Source of the DNA: a virus | Virus record (IMG/VR): IMGVR_UViG_3300028553_002705 | Location: 1 to 42,331 of that record | Length of the DNA: 42,331 bases | Reading direction: 5' to 3' (one strand) | In this document: one piece after another, positions 16,301-24,777 of the stretch | How the letters are laid out: each line of letters starts with the position of its first letter | How positions within the stretch are numbered: the first letter of the stretch is position 1 | Notes under the pieces: model-generated | Told to the model about the DNA's origin: nothing | The model's input: only the letters and a program-made list of their open reading frames with translations | The model's database searches: none | Program-made: the position numbers and the translations under genes

Positions 16301-16551
16301 TTAGTTTCTCCATCGGTTTTGTGCATTTAGAAAAATATTTTTGTATGTTCGCAGTATAAGCTCTCTTTTTGCACACTCTCAAATGTGTTTGGGCAGTTCT
16401 TTTTTGACTGTGCAAGTCCACTGCAAAAGAGAGTGCCCACGAGAATTTGAAGTGCAATTGAGCGATGCGGTATCGTGAACAATAAAAGAGCCGTAGAGCT
16501 CGTTTTCTTTTTGGGGGAATACCTCAAAAGTCAGCATAGAAAGGATAAACT
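16301..16551 (+). promoter_or_regulatory. Divergent late control region with alternative hairpins
   Basis: About 250 bases between the leftward capsid-tail operon and the rightward packaging operon. No convincing gene. A long hairpin pairs 16391-16406 with 16424-16438 (GGGCA with TGCCC at the base, then T-rich with AAAAGAGAG, one mismatch and one bulge). A second segment, CTCTCTTTTTGC at 16361-16372, can pair with the same 3' arm, so the two structures exclude each other. Short GTGCA-like words recur. Late promoters in both directions should lie here, but I cannot place -10/-35 boxes with confidence, as expected if an activator such as Mor is needed. Confidence 0.55.
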
Positions 16552-16797
16552 GTGGAACTATCTTTATTATTAAAACTTTTTGAAAGTATCGGCTTCCCTG
16601 CCGTTATTTTTGTTATTTGGTATGTCTACCACAATGCACAGGTCAAAACTTTTGAAAAAATTATTTCAAATAATTTTGAAATCCTGAAAGATTTGGTTGA
16701 AACCAACCAGTACAATGCGACAGTTTTATCTAGAATCGAAAGTAAAATTGACGGCAATCTTTGGTGTCCTATTTTAAAAAGGGAGATTTCAAAATGA
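16552..16797 (+). CDS. Holin-like small membrane protein
   Basis: 81 residues from a GTG with AAAGGA upstream. One N-terminal transmembrane segment (about 13-27, FPAVIFVIWYVYHNA) is followed by a charged helix (KTFEKIISNNFEILKDLVE). This resembles BhlA/UviB-type holin-like peptides or the small membrane protein that precedes Mu packaging genes. It may release the endolysin encoded at the far left. The next gene overlaps as ATGA. Holin function is inferred. Confidence 0.65.
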   Translation: MELSLLLKLFESIGFPAVIFVIWYVYHNAQVKTFEKIISNNFEILKDLVETNQYNATVLSRIESKIDGNLWCPILKREISK

Positions 16798-17039
16798 ATA
16801 TTGAAAGAATTCAGCTAAAAGGGCAACTCTCAGAAGCCAAGTCTAAATACAGAAATCTCGATGTGGAAGCAGCGGCACTTATTCTTTTAATCCGGTCTTT
16901 GTTGAATCCGTATGAGGATGACACAACAAAGCAAGAAACAGAAAAAGCCCTTGTTTCCTTAACTCGCTTAAATGAAATAGTCACAGAACTCAGAAGATTA
17001 AAAAAGAAAATTTCTGACTTGGAGGACTATTTTGGCTAA
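16794..17039 (+). CDS. Small helical phage protein before terminase (Mu gp25/gp26 region)
   Basis: 81 residues from the ATG at 16794, which has AAAAGGGAG upstream and overlaps the previous stop. Almost wholly alpha-helical by composition, with heptad-like Leu/Ile spacing. It matches in position and size the small proteins that precede the terminase genes in Mu-like phages. Function unknown. Confidence 0.6.
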   Translation: MNIERIQLKGQLSEAKSKYRNLDVEAAALILLIRSLLNPYEDDTTKQETEKALVSLTRLNEIVTELRRLKKKISDLEDYFG

Positions 17040-17460
17040 GAAGGAAGTTTTGTTAGAAAACGCTCAAAGACTTTATGTCATTGAACAGATGACTATTGAC
17101 GAAGTCGCTCGTAAAATGGAAGTGAATGAGCGGACAATCCGCCGTTGGAAAACCGAACATAATTGGGACTTAAAAAAAGAGCAATATATAAAAACAAAAC
17201 AGATGTTCCATGAGGAATTGTACAATTTTGCACGCAAATTAATGATTTCCATTGAATATGATATGGAAAACAATGAAAAGGTTGATCCCGGCAGGATGTT
17301 TGCTTTTACAAAAATGCTTCCACTAATTACAAAAATCAAAGAATATGAAGATGAAGTTTCTAAAAAAGGAACTGAGGATACAGGTTCAAAAGAGCTTTCG
17401 CCTGAATTTATGAAAACCATAAATGAAGAATTTTTGGGGATAAAAAGCTATGAGCAATAA
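17032..17460 (+). CDS. Terminase small subunit (DUF1804-type, HTH)
   Basis: 142 residues. An N-terminal helix-turn-helix (MTIDEVARKMEVNERTIRRW, about 19-38) is followed by WKTEHNWDLKKEQYI, the usual DUF1804/small terminase pattern. It recognises phage DNA for packaging. It overlaps both neighbours (8 and 11 bases) and precedes the large subunit, as in Mu. Confidence 0.8.
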   Translation: MAKKEVLLENAQRLYVIEQMTIDEVARKMEVNERTIRRWKTEHNWDLKKEQYIKTKQMFHEELYNFARKLMISIEYDMENNEKVDPGRMFAFTKMLPLITKIKEYEDEVSKKGTEDTGSKELSPEFMKTINEEFLGIKSYEQ

Positions 17461-18787
17461 ATATTTTTTACCCTATCAAATGCGTTGGCTTGACGATAAT
17501 TCCAAGATAAAAATATGGGAGAAATCTCGCCGTATCGGTGCGACCTATGTTCAAAGTTTTGAAGATGTAAGCGATTGCATTAACAAAAAAGTCCCTGCCG
17601 TTTGGTTTTCTTCGGCTGATGAATCTGCTGCGAAAGAATATATCGATTACTGCGAAAAGTGGGTTAAATTTTTCCACGCAGTTGCTCAAAGCAGGGGCGA
17701 AATTGTTATAGATTCTGAAAAAGATATAAAAGCACTTGTTATTGAATTTAAAAACGGCACAAAAATCCACGCATTATCTTCAAATCCAAAAGGCTTCCGC
17801 TCAAAAGGCGGAAAGGTTATTCTTGATGAATTTGCTTTTCATAATAATCCTGAAGAACTTTGGAAAGCGGCTCGACCTTGTATTACGTGGGGTTTCCCTC
17901 TAAGGATTTTATCCACTCATAACGGGCAAAGCTGTTTGTATTATAAATTTATCGAACAGGTGCAAAAGGGCAAATTAAATTGGAGTCATCACAAAACACC
18001 AATTCAAGTTGCTGTATCTGAAGGCTTGGTTGATAAAATTATGCAAAGAAAAACCACCCCTCAAGAACAAGAAGAGTGGTTGCAGAATGAACGGGACAAC
18101 TGTTTTGATGAATACACCTGGTTACAAGAATACTGCTGTGTTGCCGTTGATGAAGCCTGTGCGTTTTTGCCGTATGACTTAATCGTTACTTGCGAATTGG
18201 ACGATATCTTAAAAGCCTTAAGCGATACTCAAAACGACCTGTTTGTAGGGATGGATGTCGGCAGAAAAAAAGATTTAACAGTTATTTGGGTATTAGAAAA
18301 ATTTGAAAATATTTTATACACAAGATGTGTTATCGAACTTGCAAAAATGCCGTTTCACAAGCAAGAAGAAGTTTTATCAGGAGTTTTAACCTGCCGAAAT
18401 TTCAGAAGATGTTGCCCTGATTCAACAGGAATAGGAATGCAATTAAGCGAAAACGCTCAACGTAAATTCGGTCAATATCGGGTAGAGCCTATTATGTTCA
18501 CTAATCGAATAAAGGAAGAACTGGCTTATACGCTTCGAACCCATTTTGAAAACAGGACTGTTTTTATCCCAAAACAGCACGAAATTAGAGAAGACTTGCA
18601 CTCCGTCAGAAGAATAACAACAGCTGCAAACAATATCCGCTTTGATGCCGACCATTCCGACAACGGACACGCAGACAGATTTTGGGCTTTAGCACTTGCC
18701 CTGCATGCAGCCGGCAACGGCTCCGGTGAAATCCATATTTCAACACGCAAAAAAATGGAAACCTTAAAAATGACAGACGGCTTTTAA
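17450..18787 (+). CDS. Terminase large subunit (Mu gp28 type)
   Basis: 445 residues. The ATPase half has a Walker A-like SRRIGAT (26-32) and Walker B VILDEF (123-128, Asp126-Glu127). The nuclease half starts with VGMDVGRKKDLTVIWVL, whose Asp269 fits the RNase H-like metal site. It drives DNA into the prohead and cuts it; in Mu relatives packaging is headful and includes flanking host DNA. Followed by about 115 AT-rich non-coding bases before the portal gene. Confidence 0.92.
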   Translation: MSNKYFLPYQMRWLDDNSKIKIWEKSRRIGATYVQSFEDVSDCINKKVPAVWFSSADESAAKEYIDYCEKWVKFFHAVAQSRGEIVIDSEKDIKALVIEFKNGTKIHALSSNPKGFRSKGGKVILDEFAFHNNPEELWKAARPCITWGFPLRILSTHNGQSCLYYKFIEQVQKGKLNWSHHKTPIQVAVSEGLVDKIMQRKTTPQEQEEWLQNERDNCFDEYTWLQEYCCVAVDEACAFLPYDLIVTCELDDILKALSDTQNDLFVGMDVGRKKDLTVIWVLEKFENILYTRCVIELAKMPFHKQEEVLSGVLTCRNFRRCCPDSTGIGMQLSENAQRKFGQYRVEPIMFTNRIKEELAYTLRTHFENRTVFIPKQHEIREDLHSVRRITTAANNIRFDADHSDNGHADRFWALALALHAAGNGSGEIHISTRKKMETLKMTDGF

Positions 18788-18903
18788 GCGACCGTTTTTA
18801 ATTTTTACCACCCCAATACACCTAACCCGCATTAAAAAACGTTTTTAAAACACGTTAAAAGGGTTTTAAAAATGGTTTTGACTAACTTCATAAAGGATTT
18901 TTT

Positions 18904-20325
18904 ATGCCAAACAAATTATCAGACGAAATTGCAACACGAAAACGGAGCCTGAATTTTTATTCTTTAGGCTCATATTTGCCCGATCCCGATATAGTTTTGA
19001 GAAAACAGGGCAAAGATATCAAAGTTTATAAAGAACTAATGTGCGATGCTCACGTTTTTGCCTGCGTACAATCTCGTAAATCAGGGGTTATGTCGCTTGA
19101 ATGGGAGATAAAAAACGAATCAGAAAAGGACGAAACTACAGAAAAGCTCGGAAAACTTTTAAATAAACTAGATATTTATAAGTTGATTAACGACATTTTG
19201 GAGGCAACTTTATTCGGGTTTCAGCCGATTGAAATAATTTGGGGCAAGGTTGATAACCTTATTTTACCTATCGAATTAAAGTCAAAACCGCCTGAATGGT
19301 TCTGTTTTGATGATGACAACCAATTAAAATTCAGAACAAAAGAACATTACTACGGAGAAGAACTTCCTCCTAAAAAGTTTTTGTGTCCGCAATCCAATCC
19401 TAGCTACGAAAACCCATACGGAGAAAGAACTTTATCAAGAGTGTTCTGGCCCGTCACTTTTAAAAAAGGTGGATTGAAATTTTGGGTTATCTTCACAGAA
19501 AAATACGGAATTCCAAATCTTGTAGGTAAACACCCCCGTGGGGCAAGTAAAGAAGAAACCGACAAACTTGCTGATTTGCTTGAAGATATGGTGCAAGATG
19601 CGGTAGCCGTAATCCCCGATGATAGCTCTGTAGAAATTCAGGAAGCAAACAAATCTTCCTCTGCCGAAATCTTTGAAAAGCTGATTGATAAAATGAACGC
19701 AGAGATTTCAAAAGCAATCTTGGGGCAAACTTTGACAACGGAAATAGGTGCGAACGGAAGTTATGCAGCATCAAACACGCACTTTGCGGTTCGTCAGGAC
19801 ATTATTGATTCTGACAGAAAACTTGTTGAAAAAACTATTAACCAACTCCTGCAATGGATTTATGAAATCAATTTTACTAATCAGGATGTACCTGTTTTTG
19901 AAATGTATCAGGAAGAAGATGTCGATTTAACTTTGGCACAGCGAGATAAAATCATTTCAGAATGCGGAGTTAAATTCACCAAAGAATATTTTATCAAGGC
20001 TTTTGGCTATGATGCTGAAGATTTTGAAATTATAGAAAATGCCACATCCGATTCTCAATTTTCACAATTTAAGGAAGAGCCTGAAATAGAGGGACAAATT
20101 CAGATTGATGAATTGTTTAAATTTCTTTCTGAAACAGAATTGAGTTCGCAGGCTCAAAAGATGTTGAATCCTTTAATTTCACTTCTTGAAAATTGCGAAA
20201 GTTTTGAAGAAGCAAAAGAACTTTTGACAGATAAAAACTTTAAAAGTAAGCAGTTTGAACAATCTCTTCAAAAGGCACTTTTCTTGTGCGAACTGCAAGG
20301 GAGGTCTGATGGACTTGACGAATAA
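18904..20325 (+). CDS. Portal protein (DUF935, Mu gp29 type)
   Basis: 473 residues. Signatures include DAHVFACVQSRKSGVMSLEWEI, LEATLFGFQPIEIIW, PYGERTLSRVFWPVTFKKGG and FTEKYGIPNLVGKHPRG, all typical of DUF935 portals. It forms the dodecameric DNA gate at one capsid vertex. The C-terminus is Glu-rich and extends over the start of the C5 methyltransferase by 17 bases. Start supported by AAAGGA upstream. Confidence 0.92.
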   Translation: MPNKLSDEIATRKRSLNFYSLGSYLPDPDIVLRKQGKDIKVYKELMCDAHVFACVQSRKSGVMSLEWEIKNESEKDETTEKLGKLLNKLDIYKLINDILEATLFGFQPIEIIWGKVDNLILPIELKSKPPEWFCFDDDNQLKFRTKEHYYGEELPPKKFLCPQSNPSYENPYGERTLSRVFWPVTFKKGGLKFWVIFTEKYGIPNLVGKHPRGASKEETDKLADLLEDMVQDAVAVIPDDSSVEIQEANKSSSAEIFEKLIDKMNAEISKAILGQTLTTEIGANGSYAASNTHFAVRQDIIDSDRKLVEKTINQLLQWIYEINFTNQDVPVFEMYQEEDVDLTLAQRDKIISECGVKFTKEYFIKAFGYDAEDFEIIENATSDSQFSQFKEEPEIEGQIQIDELFKFLSETELSSQAQKMLNPLISLLENCESFEEAKELLTDKNFKSKQFEQSLQKALFLCELQGRSDGLDE

Positions 20326-21451
20326 TTCTGATAACACAAAAAAAATAAAATTCCTTGATGTATTTTCCGGCATAGGCGGTTTTAAAATTGCGCTTGAAAA
20401 TGTCGGATTTGAAGGCATCGGATTTTGTGACAACGATAAATACGCCGTCCAATTATATTTGGCGTATCACAGCAAAGATAATGAGGTTTACTATGACGAT
20501 GTACGAACAATCGATACCAACCAACTCCCTGACTTTGATATCCTTTGTGCAGGATTTCCTTGCCAATCTTTTTCAATTGCAGGTAAAAGACGAGGATTTG
20601 ACGACACCAGAGGCACACTCTTTTTTGAAGTCGCACGGATTTTATCCGACAAAAAGCCCAAATACTTTATTCTCGAAAACGTTAAAGGGCTACTTAACCA
20701 CGACTCTGGACGAACTTTCAGAACTATCATTAAAGTTCTCACCGACCTTGGGTATAGCGTGCAATGGCAAGTTCTTAATTCTAAGTTCTTCGGAGTTCCT
20801 CAAAACAGGGAAAGAGTGTACATTGTCGGATGTCTTGGAACAGAATGTATCGGAAAAATATTTCCTATCACCGGAATCGCAGAAGAGAATATTAGCGAAA
20901 TCCGAAAACATCCGCTGAGTACAAAAACATCACAGGGCGACCGAGTTTACGAAACTGACGGCTTAAGCACCTGCTTGACTTCAAACGGCGGTGGCTTGGG
21001 CGGTAAGACAGGTTTGTATTTCATTAATAAACCTAGATTTGATAAATACAAAGCTTCAAATATTGTTGAAACTTTGAAAGTTGGTGGCGATACTCCGTTA
21101 ATGCGGATAAAAAATGGTACTAAAAAAGGCTACGATGAAGCTACAATCGGCGATGGTATCAATCTTGCATTCCCAAATTCAAAGACCAGAAGAGGCAGAG
21201 TCGGCAAACAAGTTTCTCAAACCTTAGACACCCACTGCAATATGGGAACGATTGACGATGATTTCAGGATAAGAAGGTTAACCCCTACTGAATGTTTCAG
21301 GCTTCAGGGTTTTCCTGATGCAATGGTACAGCAAGCAAGAGAACTAGGGATTTCAGATTCTCAGCTTTACAAAATGGCAGGAAATGCAGTTACTGTAAAT
21401 GTCGCTCAAGCTGTCGCACAAAAGATTTGGGAGGTTGAATATGGATCTTAA
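20309..21451 (+). CDS. DNA (cytosine-5) methyltransferase
   Basis: 380 residues from the ATG at 20309, which has a near-perfect AAGGGAGG site; an in-frame ATG at 20255 lies inside the portal gene and lacks one. Motif I is DVFSGIGG (17-24), motif IV GFPCQS with catalytic Cys85, motif VI ENV (123-125), motif VIII QNRERVYIVG, motif X AGNAVTVNVAQAV. Target recognition is in the 200-320 region; the site cannot be read from sequence. No matching restriction enzyme is adjacent. It is placed between portal and MuF, so it is expressed late and probably shields progeny DNA from host restriction. Confidence 0.92.
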   Translation: MDLTNNSDNTKKIKFLDVFSGIGGFKIALENVGFEGIGFCDNDKYAVQLYLAYHSKDNEVYYDDVRTIDTNQLPDFDILCAGFPCQSFSIAGKRRGFDDTRGTLFFEVARILSDKKPKYFILENVKGLLNHDSGRTFRTIIKVLTDLGYSVQWQVLNSKFFGVPQNRERVYIVGCLGTECIGKIFPITGIAEENISEIRKHPLSTKTSQGDRVYETDGLSTCLTSNGGGLGGKTGLYFINKPRFDKYKASNIVETLKVGGDTPLMRIKNGTKKGYDEATIGDGINLAFPNSKTRRGRVGKQVSQTLDTHCNMGTIDDDFRIRRLTPTECFRLQGFPDAMVQQARELGISDSQLYKMAGNAVTVNVAQAVAQKIWEVEYGS

Positions 21452-22199
21452 AGCCTTATTTAAACTCTCTCCTGCTGCTGCGATTAAATACTTCAAAGGC
21501 AAAGAAAACAAATTAACTTGGGATTGGTACGAACTTTGGCAAGATGCACACAAAAAATCTTTCACCGTAGCAAAAGCTATGAGAGAAGATATTTTAAAGG
21601 ATGTTCGCTCTGCTCTTGAAAAAGCACTTGAAGAGGGGCAAACTTTTCAATCTTTCCAAAAAGAATTAAAACCAACTTTGCAGAAAAAAGGTTGGTGGGG
21701 CGAACAATTTATCGGCGACTCTCAAGGAAATATCGAAAAAGTACAACTCGGTTCAATGTATCGGCTAAAAACAATTTATTCCGTAAATATGCAAACCGCA
21801 TATCAAACAGGACGGTATAAGACTCAGTTTGATAACGCTGACAATCGACCGTATTGGGAATATGTCTCGGTTTTAGACCAACGTACACGCCCTGAACACG
21901 CACAATTAAGCGGACTTGTTTTTAGATATGACGACCCGTTTTGGAGCTCATTTTATCCCCCGAACGGTTGGCGATGTCGTTGCAGAGTGAGGGCTTTAGC
22001 CGATTACAACTTGAAAGAGAAAAAATTATCCGTTGATGATTCGGATGGCAGATTATCTGAAGAAAAACAGCTTGTTTCCAAAAAATCGGGCAATTACATG
22101 CCTGTAACCGTCTACTCTGATCCTCTGACAGGTAAGAAAATTGCACCCGATGTTGGGTGGTCGCATAATCCAGCGAACGGATTGGTAAAAAAGAATTAA
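21441..22199 (+). CDS. Head morphogenesis protein MuF (Mu gp30 type)
   Basis: 252 residues from the ATG at 21441, chosen for the GGGAGG site upstream; it overlaps the methyltransferase stop by 11 bases. DQRTRPEHAQLSG and PPNGWRCRCRV are the defining minor-head (MuF) signature. It is a minor capsid protein ejected or bound near the portal. Shorter than Mu gpF, with no toxin domain fused to its C-terminus. Confidence 0.9.
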   Translation: MDLKALFKLSPAAAIKYFKGKENKLTWDWYELWQDAHKKSFTVAKAMREDILKDVRSALEKALEEGQTFQSFQKELKPTLQKKGWWGEQFIGDSQGNIEKVQLGSMYRLKTIYSVNMQTAYQTGRYKTQFDNADNRPYWEYVSVLDQRTRPEHAQLSGLVFRYDDPFWSSFYPPNGWRCRCRVRALADYNLKEKKLSVDDSDGRLSEEKQLVSKKSGNYMPVTVYSDPLTGKKIAPDVGWSHNPANGLVKKN

Positions 22200-22233
22200 A
22201 AGAAATTTAAAGCACATTTAAAAGGAGTTTAAA

Positions 22234-23043
22234 ATGACTATTGATACAAAACATTTATTAAATTGGGTCGGTGGAAAAAGATTGCTAAGAAAAACAATCG
22301 CACCACTTATCCCGACTGACATCAAATCCTACGTTGAACCGTTCGGCGGTGGCGGTTGGGTTCTATTTTACAAACCTCGCTGGGCAGATTTGGAGATTTA
22401 CAACGACTTAGACGGTAGGCTTGTAAACCTTTTCAGGATTGTAAAATACCATCCTGAAGCATTAAAAGAGGAGCTTAGATACTTGCTTGGCTCTCGTGAA
22501 ATGTTCGTTCAGTTTTTGAAATCAAAACCTTATACCGACATCCAAAAGGCAGTCCAATTCTTATTTTTAATCACACGCTCCTTTGGTGGCAGAGGTGAAA
22601 CATTTGGCACGGTCAAAAAGTCTTCAGGCGGAGCAAGCAAAAGTCAGACAAATATTTTGTTTAAAATTGATGCAATCCACAAACGCTTGGACAAAGTTTT
22701 GGTTGAAAACAGGGACTTTGAAAAACTGATTAAACAGTATGACCACGAAGATGCATTTTTCTATTGTGACCCACCTTATACCTGCGGATGCGGATATGAA
22801 GTAACCACCACAGAAGGCTTTGCACATGAAAAGTTGCGAGATACTTTGAAAAATATTCAGGGTAGATTTTTACTTTCCTATGATGATTGCCCAAAAATCC
22901 GAGAGCTGTACAAAGACTTTGAAATGATTGCAGTAGAAAGGTTAAATGGCATTAATAATAAATCAGGCGACAGAAAAAATAAAATGTTCAAGGAACTTTT
23001 GATTGCGAATTATCCAATCCAGGACCTACACGAAAATGGCTGA
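22234..23043 (+). CDS. Dam-type DNA adenine methyltransferase
   Basis: 269 residues. NWVGGKR (10-16) and PFGGGG (36-41) form the AdoMet site, and FYCDPPY (176-182) is the catalytic motif of D12-class N6-adenine methyltransferases. GATC is the usual target of this family but is not proven here. It has its own AAAGGAG site after a 34-base gap and overlaps gpG by 8 bases. Like the C5 enzyme it is a late-expressed insertion in the head module, probably for self-protection. Confidence 0.9.
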   Translation: MTIDTKHLLNWVGGKRLLRKTIAPLIPTDIKSYVEPFGGGGWVLFYKPRWADLEIYNDLDGRLVNLFRIVKYHPEALKEELRYLLGSREMFVQFLKSKPYTDIQKAVQFLFLITRSFGGRGETFGTVKKSSGGASKSQTNILFKIDAIHKRLDKVLVENRDFEKLIKQYDHEDAFFYCDPPYTCGCGYEVTTTEGFAHEKLRDTLKNIQGRFLLSYDDCPKIRELYKDFEMIAVERLNGINNKSGDRKNKMFKELLIANYPIQDLHENG

Positions 23044-23482
23044 TAATATTGAAATCAGAATTGACAATAAAGCTGTGGAAGAAGCCCTTTTGAAAGTTGC
23101 AAGTAAATGTGAAGACTTGCGTCCCTTGATGAAAAATATTGCAGGTATTATGGCTGATGCCGTTGAAGAAAACTTTGAACAAGAAGGCAGACCTGCCAAA
23201 TGGCAAGAATTGGCTGAATCCACAATCAAAAAACGAAAGAAAACAAATCACTGGCCCGGCAGAATTTTGCAGGTAGAAGGGCAACTGGCAACATCTATTA
23301 CAACGCAGTACGACAGCGAAAGTGCTGTTATCGGTTCAAATTTAGAATACGCAGCAATTCATCAACTCGGCGGCAAAGCTGGCAAAGGCAAAAACACAAA
23401 AATACCCTCTAGACCTTATTTGAATTTGACAGAATCTGAATACACGGAAATTATTGAAGAAACAAAACAGAATTTATTTTAG
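23036..23482 (+). CDS. Virion morphogenesis protein (Mu gpG type)
   Basis: About 148 residues from the ATG at 23036; an ATG at 23003 lies further inside the Dam gene. FEQEGRPAKWQELAESTIKKR, then ILQVEGQLATSI and YAAIHQLGGKAG with IPSRPYLNL are the classic phage virion morphogenesis / tail completion pattern. It is the last gene of the rightward operon. Its stop overlaps the stop of the convergent membrane-protein gene by two bases. Confidence 0.9.
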   Translation: MADNIEIRIDNKAVEEALLKVASKCEDLRPLMKNIAGIMADAVEENFEQEGRPAKWQELAESTIKKRKKTNHWPGRILQVEGQLATSITTQYDSESAVIGSNLEYAAIHQLGGKAGKGKNTKIPSRPYLNLTESEYTEIIEETKQNLF

Positions 23483-24777
23483 CTTATATCTAGATATATA
23501 ATAAATTCATAAAAAGAATTTTCCTTACTTGCTTCAATATTAAATTTATCTAATTTTGTAGTAAATGTCTCATTTCTTTTTATTTTATATAATATGCCAT
23601 TAATATTATCAGATTTAAAAACCTCATTTAATAATAATTTTATACTATTATAGTAATCATTTTTTGTATTATTTTTTTCATCTTCAAATAAAAGCTTTAT
23701 ATAGGATAATCTAATTCTGTTAACTTCTTGATTATTTCCTTCTAATTTATAAGCCATATTTTGGGTATGAGCTTCTCCATAAAAACTACCATAACCTTCA
23801 TCATAATTCACAAAATTATATTTATTAACATTAATATTGTAGTTTTTTAGTAAATACATGAATTTATTCGGATCTAAGCCTTTACAATTAGGACCATATG
23901 ATATTCTCTTTTCATTTTCAATGAATTTTGTTAAAAATAAATTTACATCATTAAAGGTATGAATTTCATCCTCTAAAAGCAAACAATTCAATATATTATT
24001 TAATCTTTCAAAATTAATCCCTGAAAATAAAAATAATTTTATTTTCAAATATAATATTGTAAATTTGGGAATTTGAGAATTATAAAATACTCTTTTATAT
24101 TCATATTTATATGCAGAGAAAAATCTAACAATAAATGCCAATGGAATAAAACATAATGTAAAGACTATTGGGAGAGCTATTTGTAGAATAAAAAATTTAG
24201 ATAGAATTTCATTACAATGAATATAAATCAAGTCAATAAAAAATATTAATACCCCAATACCTAAAAAAATATTAATACCGTCGAATAGTTTTTTAATTGG
24301 CATTAATTCATTATTTTTTTCTGTAATTATATTGAAAATTGCAAGAATAAAAACAACTGGTATAATTACAAAAAACTCAATTAAAAAATTAAAGGTATAA
24401 GTATTAATAATTAACTCGAGAAATATTAAAATTTTAAAATTATTTAAAAATATGTTTTTTATATCGCCAAAAACATTGTTTGGATCCCCTTGATAATTAC
24501 ACAATAATATTCCTGTAAATAAAAACCATAAAATGGTGTCCTTAAGATATAAATAAGACCACAAATCTTTAGAATATAAAATAAAACAAATTGAACTTAG
24601 ATATAATATCAATAAAAGAACTTGTGGGCAGGTTAATATTTTGAAACAAGTTTTTATCACTTGATAAAATTGAGGGATAGTTTTTGAAAAACAAATTAAT
24701 ATTAAAAACCAAAGAATTATAGCCCATTCTCTTGTTGACAAAAAATTAAAAAAGAAAGCCACAAGATTATTTGTCAT
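23479..24777 (-). CDS. Polytopic membrane protein with soluble C-terminal domain, partner of TIR-like protein
   Basis: 432 residues, strikingly AT-rich in codon choice. About seven hydrophobic segments fill the first 220 residues (for example WAIILWFLILICF, VLLLILYLSSICFILY, FFVIIPVVFILAIFNII, LGIGVLIFFIDLIYI, IALPIVFTLCFIPLAFIV). The last ~190 residues are soluble and polar. No known catalytic motif is seen. It overlaps the upstream TIR-like gene by one base, so the two are probably made together; a membrane effector or anchor for the TIR protein is the natural guess. I do not recognise the family. It ends the six-gene operon. Confidence 0.6.
   Translation of the reverse strand: MTNNLVAFFFNFLSTREWAIILWFLILICFSKTIPQFYQVIKTCFKILTCPQVLLLILYLSSICFILYSKDLWSYLYLKDTILWFLFTGILLCNYQGDPNNVFGDIKNIFLNNFKILIFLELIINTYTFNFLIEFFVIIPVVFILAIFNIITEKNNELMPIKKLFDGINIFLGIGVLIFFIDLIYIHCNEILSKFFILQIALPIVFTLCFIPLAFIVRFFSAYKYEYKRVFYNSQIPKFTILYLKIKLFLFSGINFERLNNILNCLLLEDEIHTFNDVNLFLTKFIENEKRISYGPNCKGLDPNKFMYLLKNYNINVNKYNFVNYDEGYGSFYGEAHTQNMAYKLEGNNQEVNRIRLSYIKLLFEDEKNNTKNDYYNSIKLLLNEVFKSDNINGILYKIKRNETFTTKLDKFNIEASKENSFYEFIIYLDIS

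Noticed and set aside
16327-16527. 66-codon minus-strand frame in the divergent control region
   Set aside because: TTG start, protein without family-like features, and it lies across hairpins and the promoter region; better explained as regulatory DNA.
20388-20918. Long 176-codon plus-strand frame inside the C5 methyltransferase gene
   Set aside because: Overlaps conserved methyltransferase motifs in another frame and has no ribosome site.
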